64,000 nucleotides of DNA from positions 145,001 through 209,000 of the forward strand of contig JAEMWC010001220.1 in the NCBI GenBank assembly GCA_016490735.1, read 5' to 3'. The translations under genes were made by a program, and so were the position numbers. Below, piece after piece: positions 42,082-51,053 of the stretch (positions are counted from its first letter, which is position 1; every line of letters begins with the position of its first letter). A model generated the notes under the pieces. That model had not been told where the DNA came from, ran no database searches, and saw only the letters and a list, made by a program, of their open reading frames with translations. This stretch comes from Pachyseris speciosa. Taxonomy: Eukaryota; Cnidaria; Anthozoa; Scleractinia; Pachyseridae.

Positions 42082-43175
42082 ATGTCCGAGCGCAGCGTCA
42101 AAAAACAAAAAAAGAAGACCAATGCGGTCTTGGCAGCCGAATACGAATCCCCTTCCGTCGTGGGAAGTCTGGGCGGCGTGCGTCGGTTTGCCGAGGCCAA
42201 GAAGATTTCGTTGCGCCTTGCCCGAGATGTGGTGGCGGGGGTTAGTAGTTACACCCTGCACAGGCCGCGACGGGTTCGATATCCCACCCTGCCCGTGTTG
42301 GTGTTTGGCCGCGATCAACAGTGGGTGGCCGATTTGATAGAGTTGCAAAACTTGGCCAGGGTCAACAAGAGCCATCGTTATCTGTTGGCCGTGGTTCACG
42401 TGCTGTCCAAGCTCGCCTGGGTGGAACCGGTCAAGACCAAGACGGGACCAGTGGTCAGCCGCGCCTTGAGACTATTTTGAGACGCGCCCAGGGACGTCGA
42501 CCCCAGCGCTTGCAAATGGATGCGGGCAAAGAGTTTTACAACCGGAGTTTTCAGTACTTGTTGAAGAATCGAGACATTGCTCACTTTTCCACCAGCGGGG
42601 ATACCAAGGCCTCGGTGGCCGAACGGTTCAACCGCACCTTCAAAGATCGATTGTACCGCTACTTCACAGCCCAAGGTTCGTACAAGTACTTGGATGCCTT
42701 GCAGGAGTTGGTCAAGGGCTACGATGCCTCCAAACATCGCAGCATCGGCATGGTGCCCCGGGACGTCACGACGGCCAACGAGGCGGCGGTGTGGGAACGC
42801 CTGTATGGGGATCGTCTGAGGACCAAGTCTGGTCGGCGGACCCAGGCACCGGCCTTGAAGGTGGGGACGCGTGTGCGTTTGAACAAGAAACATCGCGTGT
42901 TTCAAAAGAACTACCTTCCGGGTTGGACGGAGGAGGTGTTTGTGGTGCGTCGGGTTGTGCCGGGCGTGGTACCCAGTTATCGGCTGCAGGAATGGGACGG
43001 TAGGCCGGTGGAGGGTACGTTTTACCGGCAGGACCTGCAACGCGTGACCGTGACCGACGAGGCCTTGTTCCGAGTGGAGAAGATTCTGCAGCGCAAGGGT
43101 ACACGTGTCAAAGTCCGGTGGTTGGGGTGGCCGGCCAAAGACGACTGTTGGATACAAAAGAGTGACTTGGTGTAG
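42082..43175 (+). pseudogene. INT: Retroviral-type integrase with C-terminal chromodomain, Polinton B, one frameshift
   Basis: MSERSVKKQKKKTN starts at 42082. The first frame has an N-terminal zinc-free helical part and first catalytic Asp in WVADLIEL (residue 84). A break near 42470 leads to the second frame with second Asp in QMDAGKEF and Glu in KASVAERFNRT. Then come an SH3-like region and a chromodomain (about the last 45 codons: VEKILQRKG ... VRWLGWP). Chromodomains on integrases can steer insertion to particular chromatin marks. Only one break is seen. Confidence 0.88.
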
Positions 43176-43179
43176 GTCG

Positions 43180-43187
43180 AATAAAAA
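43180..43187 (+). promoter_or_regulatory. TATA-like box before minor-capsid-like gene 1
   Basis: AATAAAAA at 41 bp before ATG 43221. Confidence 0.5.
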
Positions 43188-43220
43188 GCTGTGCATCCAA
43201 GGGCGGTCATTCATTTGACC

Positions 43221-44234
43221 ATGGCTGAGTTCTACGTCGCATTACCCAGTTACAGGAGCCCGGAATTTAGTCGGAACACGCGCGCCTCGTTCAGCGTGCG
43301 GTTGCCCAATCGTTTGGAATTCGCGGAGGATGGCTGGGAAGTGGCCTTGAGTGCCCTTTCGTTGGCCGACACCAGCGTGGATTTGTCGCCGTTGGTGCAG
43401 AAACCCGAGGCGCGATTGGTCATGTCGTATTTCAAAAAGACCGATGCCCTGGGGAGTAATTCGACCGAGTACGTAGACGTGAAGATGGAAGAAATCAAAG
43501 AGATGAACGTAGAGAGACGTTTGGAAGGGTGTGTGGAATTTGTCAGTGCCTTGGTCGATAGATTGAGGTACAACGAGGACTTGAAGCACTTGGATGAGGG
43601 GGACGTTATGAAAGAACGCCTGAAATACCAGTGGACCGCGGAGCGAGGTCGTCCCGAACTGTTGATCATCACCAAGCCCGGTCTCTCGTTCGGTGTCGAC
43701 CAGACGCTAGGGGAGAAAATGGGGTGGTTGAAGAAGAACAAGGTGGGCAACATCATCATGGGTCCCAATGCTTTGGCCACGTTGCGCGAAGAAGACGACG
43801 GCACTTGGAAGAGGGAGCGCGACAAGGTCTCCAATTCGGATGCTTTGTTCAACACCACCGAGACCGGCGAAAATCGCGTGTACACGTTCAGCAGTGCCTA
43901 CAACTGGCGTTTGGTCAATTTGGACCAAGCTTTTCGCAATGTGATGGGCGAACCCACTCGTACCTTGCACGTGTACTCAAACGTGGGCGGCAGTACCATC
44001 GTGGGCGACAAAAAGACCGACCTGTTGCGGGAAGTGACCTACCGACGCACGGGGCGCGGCACGGTGTACTACGAACCCACGCACAAACAATACCATCCGG
44101 TGCGCCAACGCACCATCGAAATCATAGAAGTCAACGTGGCCGAGACCAATGAGGAATTGGTGCAGTTTCCGGATGATGGACGGGCGCAGACTTACGTGAC
44201 CTTGCACTTTCGATTTAAGAAAAAAGGAGTATAA
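43221..44234 (+). CDS. Minor-capsid (penton)-like protein 1, Polinton B
   Basis: Intact 337-residue frame, starting MAEFYVALPSYRSPEF. The start pattern 'FYVxLPSxxS' is typical of a Polinton/adintovirus protein I associate with the minor capsid or penton. The C-terminus has VYSNVGGSTIVGDKKTDLLR and FRFKKKGV. It shares motifs and domain order along its whole length with the following gene (44269), and more distantly the third. If it is the penton it would cap the vertices of an icosahedral particle; the family name is from memory. Confidence 0.65.
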   Translation: MAEFYVALPSYRSPEFSRNTRASFSVRLPNRLEFAEDGWEVALSALSLADTSVDLSPLVQKPEARLVMSYFKKTDALGSNSTEYVDVKMEEIKEMNVERRLEGCVEFVSALVDRLRYNEDLKHLDEGDVMKERLKYQWTAERGRPELLIITKPGLSFGVDQTLGEKMGWLKKNKVGNIIMGPNALATLREEDDGTWKRERDKVSNSDALFNTTETGENRVYTFSSAYNWRLVNLDQAFRNVMGEPTRTLHVYSNVGGSTIVGDKKTDLLREVTYRRTGRGTVYYEPTHKQYHPVRQRTIEIIEVNVAETNEELVQFPDDGRAQTYVTLHFRFKKKGV

Positions 44235-44237
44235 AAA
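44230..44237 (+). promoter_or_regulatory. TATA box before minor-capsid-like gene 2
   Basis: TATAAAAA at 39 bp before ATG 44269; it overlaps the stop codon of gene 1. Confidence 0.7.
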
Positions 44238-44268
44238 GAGTCGTGTGATCTGTCCATCGAAAGTGACT

Positions 44269-45294
44269 ATGAAGGATTACTACGTGATCTTACCCAGTCA
44301 CCGCATGCCCGAGTTCCCCAACAACAACCCCTCGTTGTTCAAGGTGCGATTGCCGCATCTGTTGAACTTTCCCGCCAAGGGTTGGCACGTGTCCCTGAGC
44401 AGCATTACGCTACCTTGCCCCCAACTGAATTTTGACGCCTTGAAGCTGAACGTGACCAATCACGCGCCCATGTTGGCCTCGGTGCCCACGTGTTTGGCCA
44501 ATGGACGGACTCTCGACAGGTCCATCGAAGTCAGGCTGACCGATCAAAAGGCGGGGCACGATCGAGTCAAGTTTCGCAATGGCGTGGACTATGTCGAGAC
44601 TCTATTGGGTCTCTGGGAGTCCAAGTTCACGCAGACACTGAAACAGAATTACCAGGTCACCGGTTGGATCAAGTTCACTTGGCAAAATGACGAATTGACG
44701 ATGGACGGTATGCCAGGCACGGGCATAGACTTCGACTGGCGTTGGGGCGAGCTCATGGATTGGATCAAAAGCGTCAAAGGCAGCGGAGGACAGCCGGACA
44801 TGTTCGAGGTGGGACCCCAAGCCATTCCCACGGTCAGAGAGATCAAGGTCAAAGAGGCCGACCCAGTGTTGAAGCTGACCAATGATCGGTACATGGGTGG
44901 CGACGAGTTCGTGGCCCTGGAAACCGAACGAAACGGACAGAAGATGATCACGTTTTCGTCCAAAGTCAAGTGGCGGTTTATCAGCATCAATGAAATGTTC
45001 GAATGCGTGGCAGGTCCTCGATCGCGCACCATGTTGGTCTATTACAATGCGGGGGACAGCGTCATCGTGGGTATCCGAAAAGTGGATTTGTTGCAAGAGG
45101 TGCGATACTTTAGTGGTGGATCGTCCTCGTTTTTCGAATCGAAGCACGAACGGTTTCATCCCGTGCATCAACGCACCTTGGAAGTCATCGAAGTGGGCGT
45201 GACGGAAATCAATGGCCAACACATTAACTTTCCCAATCAGTTTCTCAATCCGATAACATTGGTCACCTTGCATTTCAAGAAAAAGGCTGCATAA
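44269..45294 (+). CDS. Minor-capsid (penton)-like protein 2, Polinton B
   Basis: Intact 341-residue frame starting MKDYYVILPSHRMPEF, paralogous to the preceding gene: same start pattern, central IDFDWRWGELMDW, MLVYYNAGDSVIVGIRKVDLL near the C-terminus, and HFKKKA at the end. It begins just 35 bp after the first gene stops. Two retained paralogs imply that the particle may use more than one vertex or fibre-base type. Confidence 0.65.
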   Translation: MKDYYVILPSHRMPEFPNNNPSLFKVRLPHLLNFPAKGWHVSLSSITLPCPQLNFDALKLNVTNHAPMLASVPTCLANGRTLDRSIEVRLTDQKAGHDRVKFRNGVDYVETLLGLWESKFTQTLKQNYQVTGWIKFTWQNDELTMDGMPGTGIDFDWRWGELMDWIKSVKGSGGQPDMFEVGPQAIPTVREIKVKEADPVLKLTNDRYMGGDEFVALETERNGQKMITFSSKVKWRFISINEMFECVAGPRSRTMLVYYNAGDSVIVGIRKVDLLQEVRYFSGGSSSFFESKHERFHPVHQRTLEVIEVGVTEINGQHINFPNQFLNPITLVTLHFKKKAA

Positions 45295-45297
45295 AAA
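45290..45297 (+). promoter_or_regulatory. TATA-like box before minor-capsid-like gene 3
   Basis: CATAAAAA at 39 bp before ATG 45329. Confidence 0.5.
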
Positions 45298-45328
45298 AGA
45301 GGGGTCGTCCACGCTGGCCACAGTTACC

Positions 45329-46344
45329 ATGGAGGATTACTACGTGACGTTACCCAGTTACCGCACTTCCGAGTTCCCCAACAACACCCCCTCGTCGTTC
45401 AAGGTGCGATTGCCACATCTGTTGGACTTTCCCCCCGATCGCTAACACGTGGCCTTGACCAGCATCACGTTGCCCCGCTCCCAACTCAATCTGAAACCCT
45501 TGGAGTTGGGCGTCACCGATCACGTGGCCATGGCCACCACGATACCCTATCGGTTGGCCAGTGATGGAAGCACGGACATCAAGTTCACCGAAGTGCGCAT
45601 GACCGAGCAGAGGGTAGGTCACGATATGACGCAGTTTGCCAGCGGCGTGGATTACGTCAAGAATTTCCTGGGTCTCATGGAGACCAAGCTCACGCAGTTG
45701 CTCAAACGAAATGACCAGATCCTCAAATGGATCAAGTTCAGTTGGAAAGGAGAGGACGAATTGGTGGTGGATGCCATGCCGGACACGGGGATAGACTTTT
45801 ATTTGCATTGGTGCGAGCTCATAGGTTGGGTCAAACGAGTCAAGTAAGAGGTTCGACCCGATAGCTTTGAAGTGGGACCACAAGCCATTCTCGTGTCCCG
45901 AGAACGGATGATGGCACGTTAAAGCTGACCAGAGACAGATATGTGAGTGGCGATGAATTGGTGGCCCTGGAAACCTGTCGGAACAGACAGCAAGTGATTG
46001 CATTTTCCACCAAAGTCAAGTGGCGGTTTATCAACATCAATGCCATGTTCGAACGGGTGGTGGGCCCTCGGGCGCGCACCCTGTTGATCTACTCCAACGC
46101 CGGGGACAGCGTCATGCTCGGTGGTAGGAAAGTGGATTTGCTGCGGGACGTCAGGTACGACCTGAAGGGCCAATCGTCGTCGTTTTTCGATTTGCAGCAC
46201 GAACGGTTTCATCGCGTGCGTCAACGCACCTTGGAAGTCATCGAAGTGGAAGTGACGGAACTCACTGGCGAACAAGTGAACTTTCCCTCGAGGTATCCCG
46301 ACCAACATACGTTGGTCACCTTGCATTTCAAGCGCAAGGTATAA
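45329..46344 (+). pseudogene. Minor-capsid-like paralog 3, Polinton B, inactivated
   Basis: Starts MEDYYVTLPSYRTSEF, closest to gene 2. An in-frame TAA near 45443 replaces a Trp codon found in gene 2. A second stop (TAA 45845-45847) and a small frame change near 45850-45940 separate the last third, which ends HFKRKV at 46344. The stop-carrying copy is preceded by an otherwise normal TATA box. It is a dead duplicate. Confidence 0.8.
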
Positions 46345-46347
46345 AAC
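46340..46347 (+). promoter_or_regulatory. TATA box before the 46382 gene
   Basis: TATAAAAC at 42 bp before ATG 46382, overlapping the end of the inactive paralog. Confidence 0.7.
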
Positions 46348-46381
46348 CCGTGGGCAATCGCCCAGGTCCGTCAAAGACAAC

Positions 46382-46866
46382 ATGAAGGGAGGTAGTCTGA
46401 CGCGTTATGCTCCGCCCGGCATGGACGGTGGTGCTTTGACGCGCTACTTCCCGCCCAAGATGAACGGCGACGGTCTGCGAGACACGTTGTTGAAGTTTGG
46501 ACGTCCGGCGGTGGCCGAAGGTTGCAGACCTTGGCCAAACGCGTCAACACCCAAGGTACGGCACCAGCCGCCCGCCCCCGAGCCAGGACGCGACAACCCG
46601 CCGCCGGGACCGTGGCACCCGTGGCCGTGACCCCCGTGGCTGCTGCTGCACCCATGGCCATGGCGCCCGTGGTGGCTGCGTGCATGGCCATGGCCTCCCC
46701 GGCATCTCGCGTGGCCACGGGCAGACGGCGAGTGCAAGCGGCTCCGGTAGGTGTACCCTTGGCCACGGCACCCATGGCGGCCAGTGTGCCCATGCAAGTG
46801 CCCATGGCCGCGGCGCCCGTAGCCGCCTCGCCGGTACCCATGGTGGCCGTGCCAGCAGCTCCCTGA
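46382..46866 (+). pseudogene. Ala/Pro/Arg-rich virion-core-like protein, Polinton B, one frameshift
   Basis: The first frame starts MKGGSLTRYAPPGMDGG, a Gly/Pro-rich start with repeated LTRY(A/F)PP. A break near 46520 leads to a frame with LAKRVNTQ, a basic stretch and a long Ala/Val/Pro/Met-rich tail ending AVPAAP. Its composition resembles DNA-condensing core proteins, with no motif to prove it. It lies between minor and major capsid genes. Confidence 0.5.
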
Positions 46867-46920
46867 CGTCGCAAGAGAACGAGAGTGTCGTCGATGGCCG
46901 GCGGCGCTCTGGGTGGCAAG

Positions 46921-46928
46921 TATAAAAG
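46921..46928 (+). promoter_or_regulatory. TATA box before a 32-codon frame
   Basis: TATAAAAG at 44 bp before ATG 46965. Confidence 0.6.
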
Positions 46929-46964
46929 GAAACCCATGAGGAAGGACATTTTCAATATGATACC

Positions 46965-47063
46965 ATGATTTGGGCCAAGAGATCGATTCCGCGCTTCAGC
47001 CGGGCCTTGAAAGGCTTCGGCGCCGGCGGTCAAGTGGGTGGATTCTTGGGCCCCATCGTGTGA
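46965..47063 (+). CDS. Putative 32-aa basic peptide, Polinton B
   Basis: ATG-to-TGA frame MIWAKRSIPRFSRALKG, then GFGAGGQVGGFLGPIV: a basic amphipathic start and a Gly-rich end. It has its own TATA at the usual distance and lies directly upstream of the capsid gene. It is short, so coding is not proven. The basic start is similar in spirit to the N-terminal amphipathic peptides of adenoviral internal proteins; that comparison is only suggestive. Confidence 0.4.
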   Translation: MIWAKRSIPRFSRALKGFGAGGQVGGFLGPIV

Positions 47064-47094
47064 ACGCCCTTGGGGTTGACGTTCAAGAAGCAGA

Positions 47095-47102
47095 GTATAA
47101 AA
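47095..47102 (+). promoter_or_regulatory. TATA box before the major capsid gene
   Basis: TATAAAAC at 55 bp before ATG 47150. Confidence 0.6.
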
Positions 47103-47149
47103 CGCTGGGGATCGAGGCGCCAAGCACACAGACGCAGAAGACGAGGAAG

Positions 47150-48541
47150 ATGAGCGCCTCACTGAAAGTGTTCACGTTGCCGGCCTCCGACGTGTCCATC
47201 CAGGGCTATCGGATGAACACCTACGAACCGGTGTCTTCGGGCATCACGCCCATGGAATTCAAGATCGGGGTCCTGTATCTGTCCGTGGATCTGTCTCGCA
47301 GTTACATCAAACTTCGAATCAAGTTGGAGACCGGAGCTACCAACTCGGGGATTTGGGCTGATGGACAAGCCAGTTTACATTCCACCAACAGGTCTGGCGA
47401 CGATTACAGCAAGTACATGTACCCGTCAACAATTTCGGTCACAGTATCATTCGTCAAGCCAACCTGCGTTTCAACGGCACTTTGCTGAGCCCCCAAACGG
47501 ACGCCTATGCTTTCGAAGTCTACTTGGAGACGCTGCTGAATTACAGGCTAGCCGAAGGAGAAACCTTGTTGGCTCCCCAGGGTTGGGTCAATTGGTTCAA
47601 CGTGAGGCCAGAATTAGAATCCACAGGTGCTGACGATGATCGACCTAAGACAGCAACATCAGGCAACTTCGACAGTGGACAAGACAACAAGCTCAAGCAA
47701 TTGGGAGCCAAGTTCGTGAAAGCCCAAGAAGTGGATTTGATCATAAGACCTCATCTGGAAGCCTTCTACACGGGCCGCATCCTGGTGCCGGGCATAGAAA
47801 TGATGTTGCAGTTGTACTTCAATTTCCCGGACTTCTTTCTGTTCGATACCAAAGCGACCGGCAAGAAATATGTCACGCTGAAGCCCGAGAGCATCGATCC
47901 CAAATTTTACGTGTGTCGACTGGCCTTGAACCCCACCGTGTACACCAACTTGGAACTCAAACGAAAGCAAACCAAGATCGTGGCTTATCCCACCGTACGC
48001 ACGGACGTGCGCACCTTTACCTTCCATGGTAAGACCACGCGCTTCGAAGAAAGAGACATCTTCCAGAATCGGGTACCCGATCGCATGGTGGTGGGCTTGG
48101 TGTTGAGCGAAGCCTACAACGGGACCCTCAATTACTACCCCTTTGCCTTCCAAAAGTTCGGAGTCACTCGCATCAGACAGATTGTGCGAGGCGAAGAATA
48201 TCCCTACAAAACCCTGGAACTCAACCAGAGTGATAACCTGAAAGATTGGGCCGGGTACTTTCGGTTCCTGCAAGCCACCGGGCCTATGCTCAGATTGCAT
48301 GGTCAAGCCTGGATATTGGGGACACGGAAATTACTGCACGCTGTTTGCTTGGAACAATGTGCCCAGGGGCAATGCAGACATGGCCCTGATGAATCCCCGC
48401 CAAGCCGGCAATGTCAAATTGGAAATCACCTTTGGAGCAGCTCCCGACAAGAACATCACGGTTGTGGTTTGGGGTGAATTCGAAAACATCATCGAAATCG
48501 ATGACAACGGAGCCGTGCAGTATAACATTCACGATGTGTGA
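47150..48541 (+). pseudogene. MCP: Major capsid protein (hexon-like double jelly-roll), Polinton B, two frameshifts
   Basis: The N-terminal frame starts MSASLKVFTLPASDVSIQGY. A break near 47390 leads to the main frame with NLRFNGTLLSPQTDAYAFEV, YLETLLNYRLAEGETLL, PQGWVNWFN and further strand-rich sequence. A second break near 48300 leads to the C-terminus (LFAWNNVPRGNADMALMNPR, KLEITFGAAPDKNITVVVW, ENIIEIDDNGAVQY). These phrases are the hallmarks of Polinton/adintovirus hexon proteins. Total length of about 460 residues fits. The protease follows 21 bp downstream. Confidence 0.88.
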
Positions 48542-48561
48542 GAAGCACGTTCAGTCTGGCC

Positions 48562-49125
48562 ATGGAACTGGTAGCGCTCAGCGATCGCGTGTTGAGAGGC
48601 TTGGCCACTTCGGATGCGCTGTTGAAACGCGTGTTTGTAGGCGTCTTTCCCGAGAACCGGCTGCCACCTCAACCCACCAAGACTTGCCGCGCGGCCTACA
48701 TTGTCAACACGGACCCCGAAGGCGAACCTGGCAAACACTGGTTGGCCCTGTGGACCGAAGGACCCATCTGCGAAGTCTTTGAGAGTTACAGCCTTCCACT
48801 GGACACTTACGGCGTGCATCACCTGTTGGCTTGGATTCGCAAGCATTGGAAACACGCTAGACGCAGCGATCGCCCCCTGCAAGCCATGAACAGTCGGGCC
48901 TGCGGTCATCACGCCTTGTTGTACTTGAAAGACAAAGTGCGCGGTCGCATGTTGGAGAACTTTTTGCAAGACTTTAATCAACGTAGTTTTGTCAAAAACG
49001 ACCACCAGGTCGGACAGCGTCTGGGCACGCTGATTGGGGAACAACTCCCTTCCGACGAGGTGGATGGACCGTCGTCTCAATGTTGTATCACTAAACAATG
49101 CACATTAAAAGCCATGAAAATGTAA
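48562..49125 (+). CDS. PRO: Adenain-type cysteine protease (187 aa), Polinton B
   Basis: Intact frame from ATG 48562. Catalytic His59 lies in GKHWLALW, the acidic residue Glu74 in VFESY, oxyanion Gln107 in PLQAMN, and nucleophile Cys114 in SRACGHHALLYL. That order, H...(D/E)...Q...C, is the adenovirus maturation protease (C5/ULP-like) layout. The enzyme would process capsid and core precursors during particle maturation. Most relatives have Asp at the acidic position; here it is Glu. The gene lies immediately after the hexon gene. Confidence 0.85.
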   Translation: MELVALSDRVLRGLATSDALLKRVFVGVFPENRLPPQPTKTCRAAYIVNTDPEGEPGKHWLALWTEGPICEVFESYSLPLDTYGVHHLLAWIRKHWKHARRSDRPLQAMNSRACGHHALLYLKDKVRGRMLENFLQDFNQRSFVKNDHQVGQRLGTLIGEQLPSDEVDGPSSQCCITKQCTLKAMKM

Positions 49126-49361
49126 AAGAGGTGTGATGGGTGTCCCACATGGTAGGGGGTTTCCCCGGGCCGAGGGTATATAAGGCGCTGCGCACCCCAG
49201 TAGGGGCGTGGACGGGCCGACGAAAGAGTGTTCTTCCCGGGCGCGGGTGTACGCATTGGTCGCTCTTTCAGCCTTTGCCCGTTCACCCTTTTGGATCTCC
49301 CACAAGGCTGGGAAGCCAGGAGCCAAAGGCTATAAAAGGAAAGGGTTTCGCTACTTCAGGG
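49126..49361 (+). promoter_or_regulatory. Promoter-rich GC block with two TATA boxes
   Basis: GTATATAAGG near 49178 and TATAAAAG at 49331. The second is 31 bp before a short frame at 49362-49466. The first has no ATG for almost 190 bp, so it may drive a leader, a non-coding transcript or a lost gene. Confidence 0.45.
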
Positions 49362-49466
49362 ATGTGGTCGTTGGGAGACAAGTGCCGCTTGGCTCTCCTC
49401 CAGTGGAGGGGGGATTGTCTTGAGTCCGTTTCTCAGATCACATTCTTTTCTTTTCAGAACCCATAA
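49362..49466 (+). other. Short open frame (34 codons) after a TATA box
   Basis: MWSLGDKCRLALLQWRGDCL ... ending just before the next TATA at 49463. No recognised domain; coding is uncertain. Confidence 0.3.
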
Positions 49467-49469
49467 AAG
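49463..49469 (+). promoter_or_regulatory. TATA-like box before the 49503 gene
   Basis: ATAAAAG (within CATAAAAGC) at about 40 bp before ATG 49503. Confidence 0.55.
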
Positions 49470-49502
49470 CGAGGGGAGGGTTTCCACGGTCATTTTGACA
49501 TC

Positions 49503-49787
49503 ATGATCACGCGACGACGGTTCCGACGCCACATGCTCCAAGAGGTGCTGCAGGCGGTCAAGTCCATGAAGGAGGATGCCATGGATTTGGTGGCCATGGC
49601 GCACGTGTTGTATTTGTTGACACGCGGTCGAGATTACAAACCCTTTTTGATAGAAAATCGAGAAACCTATTTTCGGGAATGGATCCGCACATTGGAGGAC
49701 CGAGTCTATAAGAAGCTGCGACACACCCTCGATTGCAAACAGACATGGTGCAGCGACGGAGACGACGTACAGCGCGTTGGGGCGTGA
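49503..49787 (+). CDS. Hypothetical helical protein (94 aa), Polinton B
   Basis: Intact frame MITRRRFRRHMLQEVLQAV... : a basic start, then a long amphipathic helix-rich part and a Cys-containing tail. It overlaps the start of the next gene (49745) in another frame. No family recognised. Confidence 0.55.
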   Translation: MITRRRFRRHMLQEVLQAVKSMKEDAMDLVAMAHVLYLLTRGRDYKPFLIENRETYFREWIRTLEDRVYKKLRHTLDCKQTWCSDGDDVQRVGA

Positions 49788-49945
49788 GACGCCGCAGGAG
49801 GCAACGAGGAGGTATCGTGTCCTCCATTCTGTCCAAAGCCGCCTTGACCGGTTTGCATTTGGGTCGCAGTCGAAAGTACCTTCGGATGCGTGCTTTGGGA
49901 GCCACGGTATCGTATAATCGCCGAGCCGCGCCCTGGAAGGTCTGA
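49745..49945 (+). CDS. Arg-rich pX/mu-like core protein 1, Polinton B
   Basis: Starts MVQRRRRRTARWGVRRRRRQ RGG at ATG 49745 (an in-frame ATG at 49733 is an alternative) and continues with a short hydrophobic part and a basic end. The RRRRR...RGG pattern followed by a hydrophobic helix is that of adenovirus pX (mu precursor) and related Polinton core proteins, which condense DNA in the particle. It overlaps the 3' end of the preceding gene. Confidence 0.6.
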   Translation: MVQRRRRRTARWGVRRRRRQRGGIVSSILSKAALTGLHLGRSRKYLRMRALGATVSYNRRAAPWKV

Positions 49946-49947
49946 GG

Positions 49948-49955
49948 TATAAAAC
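49948..49955 (+). promoter_or_regulatory. TATA box before the second core protein
   Basis: TATAAAAC at 38 bp before ATG 49986. Confidence 0.65.
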
Positions 49956-49985
49956 CCAGTGAGTGTTGCGCGGTCTCTGAGAAGT

Positions 49986-50195
49986 ATGGTCAAACGTCGT
50001 CGACGCACGCGCAAACAACGAGGTGGCACCATTCCTCTCCTGGCTTTGGCGCTGCCCGCCTTCGCTGCTGTGGGCAAAGTCGCTGCCTTGGGTGGCATCA
50101 GCAGCGTCGTGGGTTTTGGTGCCAAACGTTTGTTGGAACGCCGAAAGAGAAAGCGCCGCCTAAAAGCTCGTGCCAGAGGCCGCATGAGCGTATAA
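49986..50195 (+). CDS. Arg-rich pX/mu-like core protein 2 (69 aa), Polinton B
   Basis: MVKRRRRTRKQRGGTIPLLA, then a hydrophobic Ala/Gly-rich segment (LPAFAAVGKVAALGG) and a basic tail (LLERRKRKRRLKARARGR). The KQRGG junction is typical of pX-type proteins, where a protease site often follows the basic part. This is the best match of the three paralogs. Confidence 0.7.
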   Translation: MVKRRRRTRKQRGGTIPLLALALPAFAAVGKVAALGGISSVVGFGAKRLLERRKRKRRLKARARGRMSV

Positions 50196-50198
50196 GAA
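50191..50198 (+). promoter_or_regulatory. TATA-like box before the third core protein
   Basis: TATAAGAA at 44 bp before ATG 50235, overlapping the end of core protein 2. Confidence 0.5.
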
Positions 50199-50234
50199 CC
50201 ACGACGTCCAGGAAAATGGTAAAAACAGGTCAGT

Positions 50235-50390
50235 ATGGCACGCAGACTCAGACGCCGGAGACACGCGCCCTGCTGCAAGACTCGCTTGACGCAACGAGGC
50301 GGGTTGGCCATCTCTACACCCTTGGCTTTGGCCGGGATGGCCTATCTGGGCCAACGCATGTTACGATCGAGGATCAGTCCTCGTTGTTAA
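50235..50390 (+). CDS. Arg-rich pX/mu-like core protein 3 (51 aa), Polinton B
   Basis: ATG-to-TAA frame MARRLRRRRHAPCCKTRLTQ RGGLAISTP, with the same RRRR...RGG plus hydrophobic segment as its two upstream neighbours. It ends 33 bp before the ATPase ATG. A longer frame starting ATG 50216 in another phase is the shadow of this gene. Confidence 0.6.
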   Translation: MARRLRRRRHAPCCKTRLTQRGGLAISTPLALAGMAYLGQRMLRSRISPRC

Positions 50391-50423
50391 AAACCAGTTT
50401 CGTACCGCCCACGCGCGACAATC

Positions 50424-51053
50424 ATGTTTCGCGCACCGTGCAGCATCTTGGTGGCCGGTCCATCGAGTTCTGGCAAGACTGTCTTCACCAAACGACTGAT
50501 TGCCGCCCGGGACACGCTGTTCGAACCGCCGCCCAAGAAAGTGGTGTATTGCTATGACTTCTGGCAACCCAGGTACGATGACATGAAAGGGGTGACCTTT
50601 CACAAAGACCTGCCCAGCCTGGTAGATTTGTCCAAGTATTTCACGTTCCAAGGTGGTTTGTTGGTGTTGGACGATTTGCAGGACGAAGGCTGTCGCGACA
50701 AGAGCATCTTGGATTTATTCACCAAACATTCGCACCATCGCAAGATTTCGGTCATCAACATTCTGTAGGATATCTTTCCGCCCGGTCCCTACGCCAAGAC
50801 CATTTCGCACAATGCGCATTACATCGTGGCTTTCAAGAACCCTCGCGACGTGACGGGCATGCGAGCCTTGGTCTCCCAAGCCTTTCCAGACAACGTCCGC
50901 GAAGTCTTAAAATTGTTCCGGTGAGAGACCAGTCGACCCTACGGGTATTTAATGTTGGCCCTGCCCCCCGCCTCCGATGATTCTCAGCGTCTCTTCTCCA
51001 ACATCTTACCCGACGAAGGCTTGACCCGCGTATTCGTGCCCGAGGAATCATGA
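50424..51053 (+). pseudogene. Genome-packaging ATPase, Polinton B, two in-frame stops
   Basis: From ATG 50424: Walker A GPSSSGKT (residues 12-19) and Walker B LLVLDDL (about residues 79-85). An in-frame TAG at 50766-50768 and TGA at 50922-50924 interrupt it, but the reading frame is otherwise kept to the natural end TGA 51051-51053. The parts after the stops match the family C-terminus (KNPRD, RPYGYLM). Total of about 209 codons fits. It would drive DNA into the capsid; this copy cannot make the full protein unless the stops are suppressed. Confidence 0.82.

Noticed and set aside
42396..43214. 272-codon minus-strand frame opposite the integrase
   Set aside because: Shadow of the plus-strand integrase, which has catalytic motifs.
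46371..47162. 263-codon minus-strand frame
   Set aside because: Low-complexity shadow of the Ala/Pro-rich plus-strand gene.
49140..49361. Frame upstream of 49362
   Set aside because: It spans two TATA boxes and GC-rich promoter DNA and is not protein-like.
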